DNA of 24,547 nt, taken from positions 1 through 24,547 of the IMG/VR virus record IMGVR_UViG_3300034073_002108; one strand, given 5' to 3'. This document shows positions 6,261 through 13,029 of the stretch, piece after piece; within the stretch, counting starts at the first letter, position 1, and each line of letters begins with the position of its first letter. The notes beneath the pieces are model-generated. The model was given only the letters and a program-made list of their open reading frames with translations. It was not told the DNA's origin and ran no database searches. The position numbers and the translations under genes were made by a program. The DNA is from a virus.

Positions 6261-7000
6261 AGTCTTGTCGTGTCCCGTCGCGTCCTGTCAAGTCCTGTCA
6301 AGTCCTGTCGCGTCCTGTCCTGTCCGGTCCTGTCCTGTCCGGTCACGTCGGGTCTAGTGCAGTCATGTCTAGTGCAGTCGAGTCCAGTAATGTCGCGTCA
6401 CGTCGTGTCGCGTTTTGTCAAGTCATGTCATGTCGCGGTGTTTCGTCTCTTCTCCAATCGCGTCTGGTCTTGTAGCGTCTCGTCCAATCAAGTCACATCG
6501 CGTCGGGTCGAGTCGTGTCATGGTGTTCCATCTCCCATCTGAATCGAGTCTTGTCTTGTTGCATCTGGTCGCGTCTCGTCACGTGATGTCATGTCATGTC
6601 TCGTCACGGTGTCTCGTCTCTCCTTTGACTCGAGTCTGGTCTTGTCGAGTCCGGTCCTGTCGCGTCGAGTCAAGTCCTGTCCGGTGTCGTCGTGTCGCGG
6701 TGTATCGTCTCTCCTCTGAATCGAGTCTGGTCTCGTCACGTCATGTCGTGTCTTGTCGAGTCATGTCGTGTCTTGTCGAGTCACGTCGTGTCCGGTGTCG
6801 TCGTGTCGCGATGTATCGTCTCTCCTCTGAATCGAGTCTGGTCTCGTAACGTCCCGTCTTGTCCGGTGTTGTCACATCGAGTCCCGTCGGGTCAGGTCGC
6901 GGTGTCTCGCCTCTTCTCTGAATCGAGTCTGGTCTTGTCTCGTTAGGTCTAGTTGCATCCTGTCTTGTCCAGTCCTGTCATGTCGATTCTTGTCACGTCT
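6261..7000. repeat. GTCNN pentamer tract I with higher-order ~85-111-bp units
   Basis: About 740 bp without a credible gene. From 6261 to 6435 the sequence is 35 consecutive 5-base units, nearly all NGTCN. Beyond that, blocks of GTCNN alternate with a conserved core of about 36 bp beginning CGGTGT(A/C)TCGTCTCT and containing TGAATCGAGTCTGGTCT. Cores begin at 6436, 6521, 6607, 6698, 6809 and 6900, so spacings are 85, 86, 91, 111 and 91; the last four differ by multiples of 5. Phase is kept inside each block and shifts at cores. The plus strand stays open in several frames at once because the unit rarely makes a stop, so long ORFs here are an artefact. It lies between early genes whose neighbours otherwise overlap. 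Confidence 0.95.
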
Positions 7001-7009
7001 CACAACCAC

Positions 7010-7573
7010 CTAGAGTTGTTTCCACGTCATCTTTTCGACGCTGAACCTGCCCCAGTAACCGTTGTTTCTCGGTCTGAAGTACCCGATGCCAATGAACTGC
7101 CCAGCGTCGATCAAGTGCTGCTCAAAAACATCGTTATCGATGATCTCATCCAACACACAAAACTCGACGTCTGCGGTCCACTCATCGACAAACGGGAACG
7201 TCTTCCAGACGCGCTTGCCACCACCGCGCTTACCATCTGCGGGAACGTGCAGCCGCAGCCCTTGCACGTCGTCGATGTGTACTCCAAGTGGCACGGGCTT
7301 TGTGCACAACACACCAGCCTCGAAATGCTTCGTGTATGTGCTTTTACCCTTGCCAGGGATCTGGATGCTCTTGTACTTAGCAGCTTCACTCAGGCAGTTC
7401 TTAAACGCCGTGGGCGGGATGAACACCAGCCCATCTTTACCTACGTGGCATCGCTGTTTCCACGTCCGCTCCTCGAACTGGTCGTGCGTTTCGTCTCGCG
7501 ACTTTTTTTCGAGAATCGCCTTGCTCTGCCCGTAGGGTGACGCACTCGCCAGTTTCGCAATCGCTACTCTCAT
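7010..7573 (-). CDS. Phage protein of unknown function with possible Cas7/RAMP-like features
   Basis: 187 residues, GGAGGT before the ATG at 7573. Visible pattern: N-terminal strand (MRVAIAKLASASPYGQS), then GLVFIPPTAFKNCLSEAAKY at residues 48-67, a GKGKSTYTKHF segment, and a C-terminal glycine-rich IGIGYFRPRNNGYWGRF at 161-177. RAMP/Cas7 proteins often have an IPGSSLKG-type turn-helix and a C-terminal G-G-x-R-x-x-G-x-GRF loop, so a related RRM-like fold is conceivable. This is only a pattern resemblance; I also associate this sequence type with uncharacterised phage early genes. The gene stands alone between two GTCNN tracts instead of overlapping neighbours, and is preceded by a 36-bp leader identical to that of the next gene upstream. 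Confidence 0.7.
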   Translation of the reverse strand: MRVAIAKLASASPYGQSKAILEKKSRDETHDQFEERTWKQRCHVGKDGLVFIPPTAFKNCLSEAAKYKSIQIPGKGKSTYTKHFEAGVLCTKPVPLGVHIDDVQGLRLHVPADGKRGGGKRVWKTFPFVDEWTADVEFCVLDEIIDNDVFEQHLIDAGQFIGIGYFRPRNNGYWGRFSVEKMTWKQL

Positions 7574-7578
7574 CTTCT

Positions 7579-7614
7579 TACCTCCGTTAGTGGTTGTGAA
7601 ATGAAATCAGGTCT
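7579..7614 (-). repeat. 36-bp leader with ribosome site, copy A
   Basis: Exact 36-bp copy of the segment at 8265-8300. On the minus strand it reads from the end of the GTCNN tract through TTTCACAACCACTAACGGAGG to the ribosome site of the 7010-7573 gene. The identity covers the Shine-Dalgarno sequence and the first tract bases, which suggests duplication of a tract-leader unit. Confidence 0.93.
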
Positions 7615-7746
7615 TGTCTTGTCGCATCACGTCACGTCATGTCATGTCTGGTCCAGTGTGGTCCTGTCCGGTCTTGTCACGTCGTGTCGTGTCATGTCAC
7701 GTCCGGTCTTGTCATGTCCTGTCCAGTCCTGTCACGTCACGTCTCG
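7610..7746. repeat. GTCNN pentamer tract II
   Basis: From 7611 to 7745 there are 27 uninterrupted 5-base units in one phase; 25 begin with GTC (the exceptions are ATCAC and GTGTG). No conserved core is present, unlike tract I. The right end runs into the 3' end of the gene at 7737-8261 and supplies its stop codon. No gene is visible in it. Confidence 0.95.
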
Positions 7747-8261
7747 CCATTCGTCACATGGAATAATCGAAATAGCGACTTAGTGGGGATCTTCTCACTG
7801 GCCTGAGCCACCGCGCCCTCGATCTTCTTCCGACTGCTGCGGTTGTTCATCAGCCGCACTGCACCAAGGATCGATGCGTTCAGGTTGTGTGTGACTTTCT
7901 GTGACTCGTCCAACGCCTCGTACTTCACCACCGCCATCTTTCGTAATGATCGCGTCGCTGTCCGCACAATCGACAGCCTTCCACTTTCACCTTCCGCGCT
8001 TGCCTCGTGCGGTGTGGCCAACTTAATACCCTCACGCCACACTGTGGCAAACCAGGCGTTGGCCTCCCGCAGACAGATGTTCCGAGCTGTCTGCACGATG
8101 CCTCTTTTCACCCTAAGATCGCACCCAGCAACTTTGCTGAGTTGTTCGTAGCTCAACACTGTGTCGAAATTCTGCTTAGCCGCATGGGCGATCAGGAAAT
8201 CCGCCAACTGCCTCGCCTCCATCGAGCACTGGAACGCTGGGGTTACTGAGTTTCCAGCCAT
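7737..8261 (-). CDS. Phage protein with likely winged-helix domain
   Basis: 174 residues, MAGNSVTPAFQCSMEARQL..., with GGAGGT 5 nt before the ATG. The segment TVLSYEQLSKVAGCDLRVKR followed by GIVQTARNICLREANAWFATV has the look of a helix-turn-helix/winged helix (YEQLS..AG.D......I..AR..L). The C-terminal half is basic and helical (TRSLRKMAVVKYEALDE, NNRSSRKKIEGAVAQA). Proteins of this pattern occur in phage early/replication regions, but no biochemical role is known to me. The last codons and the TGA stop come from GTCNN units of tract II. It lies between tracts II and III. Confidence 0.65.
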   Translation of the reverse strand: MAGNSVTPAFQCSMEARQLADFLIAHAAKQNFDTVLSYEQLSKVAGCDLRVKRGIVQTARNICLREANAWFATVWREGIKLATPHEASAEGESGRLSIVRTATRSLRKMAVVKYEALDESQKVTHNLNASILGAVRLMNNRSSRKKIEGAVAQASEKIPTKSLFRLFHVTNGET

Positions 8262-8264
8262 GGC

Positions 8265-8300
8265 TACCTCCGTTAGTGGTTGTGAAATGAAATCAGGTCT
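8265..8300 (-). repeat. 36-bp leader with ribosome site, copy B
   Basis: Identical to 7579-7614 over 36 bp, including TAACGGAGGTA, the ribosome site for the gene at 7737-8261. It joins tract III directly to that gene. Confidence 0.93.
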
Positions 8301-8476
8301 GGTCTGGTCGTGTCATGTCACGTCCGGTCCTGTCTCGTCACGTGATGTCATGTCATGTCACGTCGCTGTGTCTCGTCTCTTCTCTGGATCGAGTCAGGTC
8401 ATGTCCCGTCTCGTCGCGTCGGGTCTGGTCTGGTCGAGTCAAGTCGCGTCGTGTCCAATCGGGTCTGGTCCAGTTG
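8296..8476. repeat. GTCNN pentamer tract III
   Basis: About 180 bp of GTCNN units with one degenerate copy of the tract I core (around 8364-8400, GTGTCTCGTCTCTTCTCTGG). The 23-bp stretch at 8331-8353, starting GTCTCGTCACGTGATGTCAT, also occurs in tract I near 6574, so the tracts share ancestry. The stretch 8477-8530 to the next gene shows nothing further. Confidence 0.93.
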
Positions 8477-8530
8477 TCTTCAAAATCCAGCCCGCCGTAG
8501 CGGAAGTTACAGTGGGCTGGGGTTCGCCAG

Positions 8531-8725
8531 CTACGAGCTGACGTGGGAACGTTGTTTCTCTTCCTCTCGCTTCTCGCGCTGTTTCGCCACCCAGCGTAAA
8601 AACGAATCAAAGTCCACCGTCTCGTCCGCCTCCAGGATCGGTCGCCCAGGTTCATCGGGCAGGTACAGACGATGGCGGTTGGTGATCGGGTCCAGGTGGA
8701 CATGCAGGCGTGACTGGGGGGTCAT
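8531..8725 (-). CDS. Small phage protein
   Basis: 64 residues, MTPQSRLHVHLDPITNRHRL..., with ATGA overlap to the methyltransferase stop. The first half looks like a beta hairpin (VHLDPITNRHRLYLPDEPG); the second is a charged helix (LRWVAKQREKREEEKQR). It is the last gene before tract III. No function assigned. Confidence 0.6.
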   Translation of the reverse strand: MTPQSRLHVHLDPITNRHRLYLPDEPGRPILEADETVDFDSFLRWVAKQREKREEEKQRSHVSS

Positions 8726-9684
8726 CGGTGGTGCTCCTGGTCTTCGACGACAATTGCTGACGGCGACGCGATGCCGCCACGTTCGACGTGTTTGCGAATA
8801 CTCGGCATGGAGTCAAACAGTGAATATTGTCTGTAGGTGTCGGCGGCAGCCCGAGCCAGATTGCGACAGGCCGCTTCGTGGTAGGATTGCTTTAGCTCAA
8901 TCCCATAAAACCTCCTACTTTCTGTAATGGCCACGTAGCCCTCCGATCCGATCCCAGTAAACGGAGAGAACACGATCTCGCCTGGATTGGTGTACAGTTT
9001 GACAAGGCGTCGAATAACTTCGAGCTGTAATGGGCAGATGTGCTTGGTGTCTTTCTCGTCTCTGCCTTCAGCCACGTTGAGCGTGTCCGTGTTCTTTATC
9101 TGCCGCCAATCCCATACTCCCTCGGCCCATGCAATCCATTCGTTGCGACTGACTTGCCCTTTCGAATCGACTGGCACTTCGTTGTCTCCCGGCGTGTTGA
9201 ATTTGAGGATGTAATCGCTCAACGCCGGCCTGCTCTTGGCCCGGTCGCGTTCCAATCCCGCAAACTGCAACTCGCGACTGCGAGTGCGGATCGCCTGGCT
9301 CTGCGGGTTCTTGGTGATGGGGATATCGTTTCCAAATATCAGACCGGCCCGCTCCGCCAATCGAATATTCAGACCACGGAAATCATACAGCCCGCTACCA
9401 CTAGATCGCTTCATACGAGGGATCTGCATCACATGCACACAGACAGCCCGCCCAGGCTTCACAAGTCGCACCAACTGATTGTAAAACCAGCTCAGATGCA
9501 GCTTGGCGTCTCCTGCGAAATTCTCGCTGTTGCCGATATCGCACTCGCTGTCGGTGTAAGCGTAGAGCGATGGAAACGGCGGGCTGAACACCGCGAAATC
9601 AACGCAAGCCTCGGGCATCTCGGGCATGTGTTCGATGCAGTCACCACGTTCAATGTGCCACTGCCTGCCAGCTAGGATGTCCAT
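8722..9684 (-). CDS. Site-specific DNA methyltransferase (β-class order, N6-A or N4-C)
   Basis: 320 residues. Motif IV, FSPPF, is at residues 33-37 and the SAM-binding motif I region, IVFSPFTGIGSEGYVAI, is near the C-terminus at about 243-259; this IV-before-I order is that of β-class amino-methyltransferases. Also visible are GRAVCVHVMQIPR and TESRRFYGIELKQSYHEAA. Such enzymes methylate adenine N6 or cytosine N4 at short target sites. AAGGAG precedes the start, which overlaps the helicase stop by 13 nt. No restriction endonuclease is seen nearby, so it is probably a solitary methylase protecting phage DNA from host restriction or marking it; the target site cannot be read from sequence. Confidence 0.88.
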   Translation of the reverse strand: MDILAGRQWHIERGDCIEHMPEMPEACVDFAVFSPPFPSLYAYTDSECDIGNSENFAGDAKLHLSWFYNQLVRLVKPGRAVCVHVMQIPRMKRSSGSGLYDFRGLNIRLAERAGLIFGNDIPITKNPQSQAIRTRSRELQFAGLERDRAKSRPALSDYILKFNTPGDNEVPVDSKGQVSRNEWIAWAEGVWDWRQIKNTDTLNVAEGRDEKDTKHICPLQLEVIRRLVKLYTNPGEIVFSPFTGIGSEGYVAITESRRFYGIELKQSYHEAACRNLARAAADTYRQYSLFDSMPSIRKHVERGGIASPSAIVVEDQEHHR

Positions 9685-11159
9685 GACAGCTCCTTAAATA
9701 ATCGCTCTTGTTCCTCGGTGTCGTGTTGAACTCGCTTTGCTTTGCGTAGCACGTTGGCTACCATGGGCTCCTCGATGTCGGTCACGGGAATGTGCACATG
9801 GAGGGCTCGCTTGGAACCGATGCGGTTGGATCGCTTCACGGCCTGATAGTAGGACTCGTAACTGTCCTGCAATCCCGAGAACACCTGCCGCGTGGCCACT
9901 TCGAGATTGAGGCCAAATCCCAAGATCTTTGGCTTCGTGATGAGAGTGCGGAGTTGGCCGGCTTTGAACGCAGCGATCAGTTCATGTCGCTGCTGAATGG
10001 GAGTGTCGCCGGCAATCGTGCCAGCATCTGGCAGCTCCCTCTCCAACCGCGATTGCTCCTCGTTGTAGATGCACCACAGCAACGTGCTTTCGTGTTGTTC
10101 CCATGCGGCGATCAGCTTAGCGATAAACCGCGGTTTCAGCGTTTCGATGTGCTTTGTTTTGTAGCAGCCTTTGGCGATCTGGCCGTAGGCAGCCCGCTTT
10201 GAAATCCCACCCAGATCAACCGTGAACAGTGTGCTATCCATACTGGAAACTAGGCGTCGCTGCTCGTCGCTCAATGGCACTTCGTGGATATGTACGTGGA
10301 TCGGCGGCACGGTGCCTGCGGTGTTGTTCTGCCAGCCATAGGTAGCTGGATCAGTCAGGAAGATGCACCAGTGCGACAGGGCTTTGTAAAAGGCGCCGAG
10401 TGCATGCTCCTTGAGCACCCACCGCTCTTGGGTTTGCCCACGATTAACAAAGAAGGTGGACAGAAACGCGTTGACAGTTGGGAACGCATCGAGAAACACT
10501 GCGTGATTGGCGTATTCGATGCGATCATTCGGAGCTGGTGTGCCCGTCAGGCACAGCTTCCATTTCAGGCCCTTTCCCAGCTCGATCAGCTTCGTGCCCC
10601 ACTTTCCATAGTGGCTCTTGAGTAAACTGGATTCGTCCAGAGCCAGTCCGCCAAGGCGTCCTGGAACCAAATCGTCACGGATTGCCTCGTAGTTGGTGAT
10701 GGCGATTTCACCTTGGCAGTGGTTGAGCCAGTCCTGGAGTTTCGCTGCCTTGATGTAAGGCGGTGCGAATCCGTAGCGTGCTTCACATTCACCCTGTGTC
10801 TGCGGCACGACCATCAGCGGGGAGACGATCAGGAAGCCACGACCGTTGCGAGCCATTTCCTGGCGGGCCGCCTGGGCGAACTCCAGCATGATAAACGTCT
10901 TTCCGAGTCCGCAGTCCGCGAACACCGCATACTTGCGTTTGCGAATGGCCATGGTGGTGATGTCACGCTGGTAGTCGTAGAGGAAAGGAGATGGCGTCCA
11001 GTCAACATCGTGGTACTCTGCTCTGCGGCCGAGGATCTGTTCAGCGTATTCATCAGGGAATTCGGCCAGTCGCCCCTGGATCTTCCAGGACGGCAGCCTC
11101 TTGATAGCTAGAAACTGGTGATAACTATCAATGCTTTTCGGGTCCAGCAATACGTTCAT
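9672..11159 (-). CDS. SNF2-type superfamily 2 helicase/ATPase
   Basis: 495 residues. Motif I is FADCGLGKTFIMLEFA (80-95, Walker A), motif II LALDESSLLKS (172-182; DESS instead of the more usual DEAH), motif III LCLTGTPAPND (202-212), and motif VI YYQAVKRSNRIGSKRALHVH near residue 440, typical of SNF2/SWI2-like proteins. These ATPases translocate on double-stranded DNA. The gene is coupled to the methyltransferase after it (13-nt overlap) and by ATGA to the small HTH-like gene before it. Phage helicases of this type are often placed next to recombination or modification genes; the exact role (replication, recombination, remodelling, anti-restriction) is open. Confidence 0.9.
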   Translation of the reverse strand: MNVLLDPKSIDSYHQFLAIKRLPSWKIQGRLAEFPDEYAEQILGRRAEYHDVDWTPSPFLYDYQRDITTMAIRKRKYAVFADCGLGKTFIMLEFAQAARQEMARNGRGFLIVSPLMVVPQTQGECEARYGFAPPYIKAAKLQDWLNHCQGEIAITNYEAIRDDLVPGRLGGLALDESSLLKSHYGKWGTKLIELGKGLKWKLCLTGTPAPNDRIEYANHAVFLDAFPTVNAFLSTFFVNRGQTQERWVLKEHALGAFYKALSHWCIFLTDPATYGWQNNTAGTVPPIHVHIHEVPLSDEQRRLVSSMDSTLFTVDLGGISKRAAYGQIAKGCYKTKHIETLKPRFIAKLIAAWEQHESTLLWCIYNEEQSRLERELPDAGTIAGDTPIQQRHELIAAFKAGQLRTLITKPKILGFGLNLEVATRQVFSGLQDSYESYYQAVKRSNRIGSKRALHVHIPVTDIEEPMVANVLRKAKRVQHDTEEQERLFKELSWTS

Positions 11160-11419
11160 TGTGTCAGCCTGTAGACAGTGAGACCTCTGTGTAGACGCTC
11201 GCAGGTAACCGTGTAGCCTGCGGCACGCAGATCTGAGATTCTCGACGTGTATTTGAGGGACAACTCCGCCATCTCGTTGTTCGTCGCTGGGCCGCTTCGC
11301 AGCCTGGCCAGGATTACGGCGTTCTGGCCGGAGAGACGGGGGACGTCCTCACTGTGCGTGTTTGGGTCACGCGGAGCGAGTGTACGCGGGGCGTCGAAGA
11401 GGGAGAGCTGATGTGTCAT
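11156..11419 (-). CDS. Small winged-helix-like phage protein
   Basis: 87 residues: MTHQLSLFDAPRTL at the N-terminus, then SGQNAVILARLRSGPATNNE, MAELSLKYTSRISDLRAAGY and a short beta tail. The pattern ...ILA.L..GP.T..E.A.....Y.SRISDLR..GY.V fits a winged helix-turn-helix of the type in small phage DNA-binding proteins. QLSLFD resembles a β-clamp-binding motif (QL[SD]LF), so an interaction with host DNA polymerase clamp is possible (inference). ATGA overlaps on both sides. Confidence 0.7.
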   Translation of the reverse strand: MTHQLSLFDAPRTLAPRDPNTHSEDVPRLSGQNAVILARLRSGPATNNEMAELSLKYTSRISDLRAAGYTVTCERLHRGLTVYRLTQ

Positions 11420-11844
11420 GCGACATTACCTTCCTCATCCTCCCAATTGAATATGAGCGTAAATTGCGCCTCGCCCTTCTTCCGCTCCGCATTGAGCGTC
11501 TCCCACATTGCGACAACCGATTGCCGATACTGCACCACGCGATGTGCCTGCTCGTTAAGAAACGCCTGGCGTAACGTCCAGTCGGCATCGCGTCGATCGG
11601 CCCACAGTCGTAGCTGATGAACTTTCGCGTCAATAAACGTGCGAATGCCGTCATCATCCTTGGCCACACGTAGGGCATCAGAGAATTGTTTGCGGGCAAT
11701 CTTGAATGTATCCTGCTGCGACAATTGCCATTTCTTCGTGTCAATCGCCCACTTAACCAGCTCGTCAAGTTGGTACTGCGGTGAAGCTGCCGCGGCGTAT
11801 TCTCTAGCCACATCCTGCAATTGCTGACTGTAGTTCTTAGACAT
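11416..11844 (-). CDS. Helical phage protein of unknown function
   Basis: 142 residues from MSKNYSQQLQDVAREYA; the start overlaps the ParB stop by 8 nt, and the longer frame upstream lies inside that gene. Almost entirely helical with many Gln, Arg and Asp (LRLWADRRDADWTLRQAFLN). It ends in EAQFTLIFNWEDEEG, a short acidic tail. No recognised domain; conserved-looking position between the ParB-domain gene and the HTH gene. Confidence 0.6.
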   Translation of the reverse strand: MSKNYSQQLQDVAREYAAAASPQYQLDELVKWAIDTKKWQLSQQDTFKIARKQFSDALRVAKDDDGIRTFIDAKVHQLRLWADRRDADWTLRQAFLNEQAHRVVQYRQSVVAMWETLNAERKKGEAQFTLIFNWEDEEGNVA

Positions 11845-12619
11845 ATTGCTTGAATTCCTTTCGTAAGGACTGCAGGGTTTTAATGCACTCATCGCAATAG
11901 CGAATTGCCATGTCGTTACAGGCAGGGTTCCAGTCTCGGGAGTCCAGCATGGTCTTTACCGACCGGCCGTAGCGAGCGAGGAGCCCGTCCTTGACGCCAG
12001 CCAGATTGAGCATGTATTGCTCGAACCTTTCCCACGCGGGAAACTTGGGTTCCTTTGGGGGCTTCTTCGCCGGGTAGATCTTGCCGTCCTTGCCGACCAC
12101 CGTCTCCTGTTCGGCTGGCTCGTCGTCTTCAGCGTCGTCAAGTAAGGCAGGTTGTGAGGTGCCCCTACTTTGGGAGGTTGGAGATTCTCCAACCTGATCC
12201 TTGACATCTGCCACCATGTGATTGCTCACTCCCGCCTTCTCGGCGATCCACGCCGCAGACCGCTTGGGAAACATCGACAGCAACGTGCGCACCGCCTTTC
12301 GCTTGTCCTCATTGGTCCGCCGCAGCCCGTTGGTGGCGTTCGCCGCGCAGGCAAATACGATCGCGTCCTTGCGGGTTCCTTTGTGAATGATGCAGTCCAC
12401 GCTCTCGTAACCGAGCGACACGTGAGCTTCGTAGCGATGGAACCCGTCAGCTAGAAACAGCCCATCTGCGGACTCGAATACATCGACGGGAGGAAACACA
12501 TGGCCCGCCTCGTAGTCTGCCGTGTACTCGTTCACGGTAGCCATATTGAGCCCGTCGGCTCGTTGTTGAATGGCGGGATCGACGATGATCTCGTCGATGG
12601 AAAGCGTGCGAACCTCCAC
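11837..12619 (-). CDS. ParB/Srx-domain DNA-binding protein
   Basis: 260 residues. AAGGAGG lies 6 nt before the GTG at 12619. The N-terminal ParB/sulfiredoxin-like domain carries LADGFHRYEAHVSLGYESV (residues 57-75), matching the nucleotide-binding/DNA-proximal motif of the fold; a helix-turn-helix follows at about 121-142 (SAAWIAEKAGVSNHMVADV). No ParA is near, so plasmid-type partition is unlikely. Phages use such proteins as regulators, nucleases or replication/modification accessories. It is the first gene of the early operon, downstream of the promoter at 12748-12776. The C-terminal 100 residues include an acidic linker (DDAEDDEPAEQE) and a helical domain. Confidence 0.8.
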   Translation of the reverse strand: MEVRTLSIDEIIVDPAIQQRADGLNMATVNEYTADYEAGHVFPPVDVFESADGLFLADGFHRYEAHVSLGYESVDCIIHKGTRKDAIVFACAANATNGLRRTNEDKRKAVRTLLSMFPKRSAAWIAEKAGVSNHMVADVKDQVGESPTSQSRGTSQPALLDDAEDDEPAEQETVVGKDGKIYPAKKPPKEPKFPAWERFEQYMLNLAGVKDGLLARYGRSVKTMLDSRDWNPACNDMAIRYCDECIKTLQSLRKEFKQYV

Positions 12620-12747
12620 GCAAAGCCTCCTTGCCCCTGCGAATCCATTCCGGCAACCGCCGTGTCATCCAGGGGCGAATCAGGTTATCGCTGCGTGCGA
12701 CTGCGGCTCAGAGGAGCCAGAAGTCGCTGTGATTTAAGGATGGCCTA

Positions 12748-12776
12748 ACGTTACTGCGTGCGATAGGGTTTGTCAA
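12748..12776 (-). promoter_or_regulatory. Early leftward promoter
   Basis: On the minus strand, TTGACA (12776-12771, perfect -35) is followed after 17 bp by TAACGT (12753-12748, 4/6 to TATAAT). It drives the ParB-to-left operon, with about 120 nt of leader. The spacer and first three -10 bases contain CTATCGCACGCAGTAA (12751-12766), closely matching the same position in the promoter at 13030-13058, so a shared regulator probably binds both. No regulator is identified. Confidence 0.7.
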
Positions 12777-12782
12777 CAGCAA

Positions 12783-12804
12783 AGCCCGGATTTTTTTCCG
12801 GGCT
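12783..12804 (-). terminator. Hairpin terminator after the excisionase-like gene
   Basis: AGCCCGG - ATTTTTTT - CCGGGCT, a perfect 7-bp GC-rich stem with an 8-nt loop. It lies 12 nt after the stop of the 12817-13023 gene. Only a short T run (TTT) follows on the minus strand, so efficiency is uncertain. It separates that transcript from the early promoter. Confidence 0.65.
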
Positions 12805-12816
12805 ATTTCTACTGCA

Positions 12817-13023
12817 TCAGCGAGATTTCGCGGGGCGTCCTGGCTTGGGCCGATTGTCAGCCAACCGCTGAACGTCTTTTTTGTCAATCAACCACGCCAT
12901 GCCGTGCAGTTTCTTTCCAGGCAATACCTTGGCGCGTAGCATCTGCCTGACGCGACCAGGCGTGACCTGGATAACGACCGCCGCTTCGTCCACGCTCATG
13001 AATTTGTCGATCATCGTTGACAT
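12817..13023 (-). CDS. Excisionase-like / MerR-type helix-turn-helix protein
   Basis: 68 residues. FMSVDEAAVVIQVTPGRVRQ (8-27) is a winged-helix motif of the excisionase/MerR class, followed by MLRAKVLPGKKLHGMAWLID and a basic tail ending GRPAKSR. Proteins of this size and pattern bend DNA as recombination directionality factors or act as small regulators. It sits next to the integrase block, so Xis is likely but unproven. Its promoter places transcription start close to the ATG at 13023, so the mRNA may be nearly leaderless; starts at 13014 or 12999 are alternatives. Confidence 0.75.
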   Translation of the reverse strand: MSTMIDKFMSVDEAAVVIQVTPGRVRQMLRAKVLPGKKLHGMAWLIDKKDVQRLADNRPKPGRPAKSR

Positions 13024-13029
13024 GCCCTT

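Noticed and set aside
6209-6946. Several long overlapping plus-strand reading frames rich in Ser, Val, Arg and Cys
   Set aside because: The GTCNN unit rarely produces stops on the plus strand in any frame, so openness is automatic. Frames shift at each core, and there is no ribosome site or non-repetitive part.
6261-8476. CRISPR array
   Set aside because: There are no constant direct repeats separated by unique spacers of fixed size, and no cas genes; the pentamer fills the intervals.
11837-12619. Phage-plasmid partition system
   Set aside because: Only a ParB-type domain is present; there is no ParA ATPase or parS-like palindrome cluster nearby, and an integrase is present.
12447-12668. 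Minus-strand Arg-rich frame overlapping the ParB-domain gene start
   Set aside because: No ribosome site, composition of an out-of-frame shadow, and conflict with a strongly supported gene.
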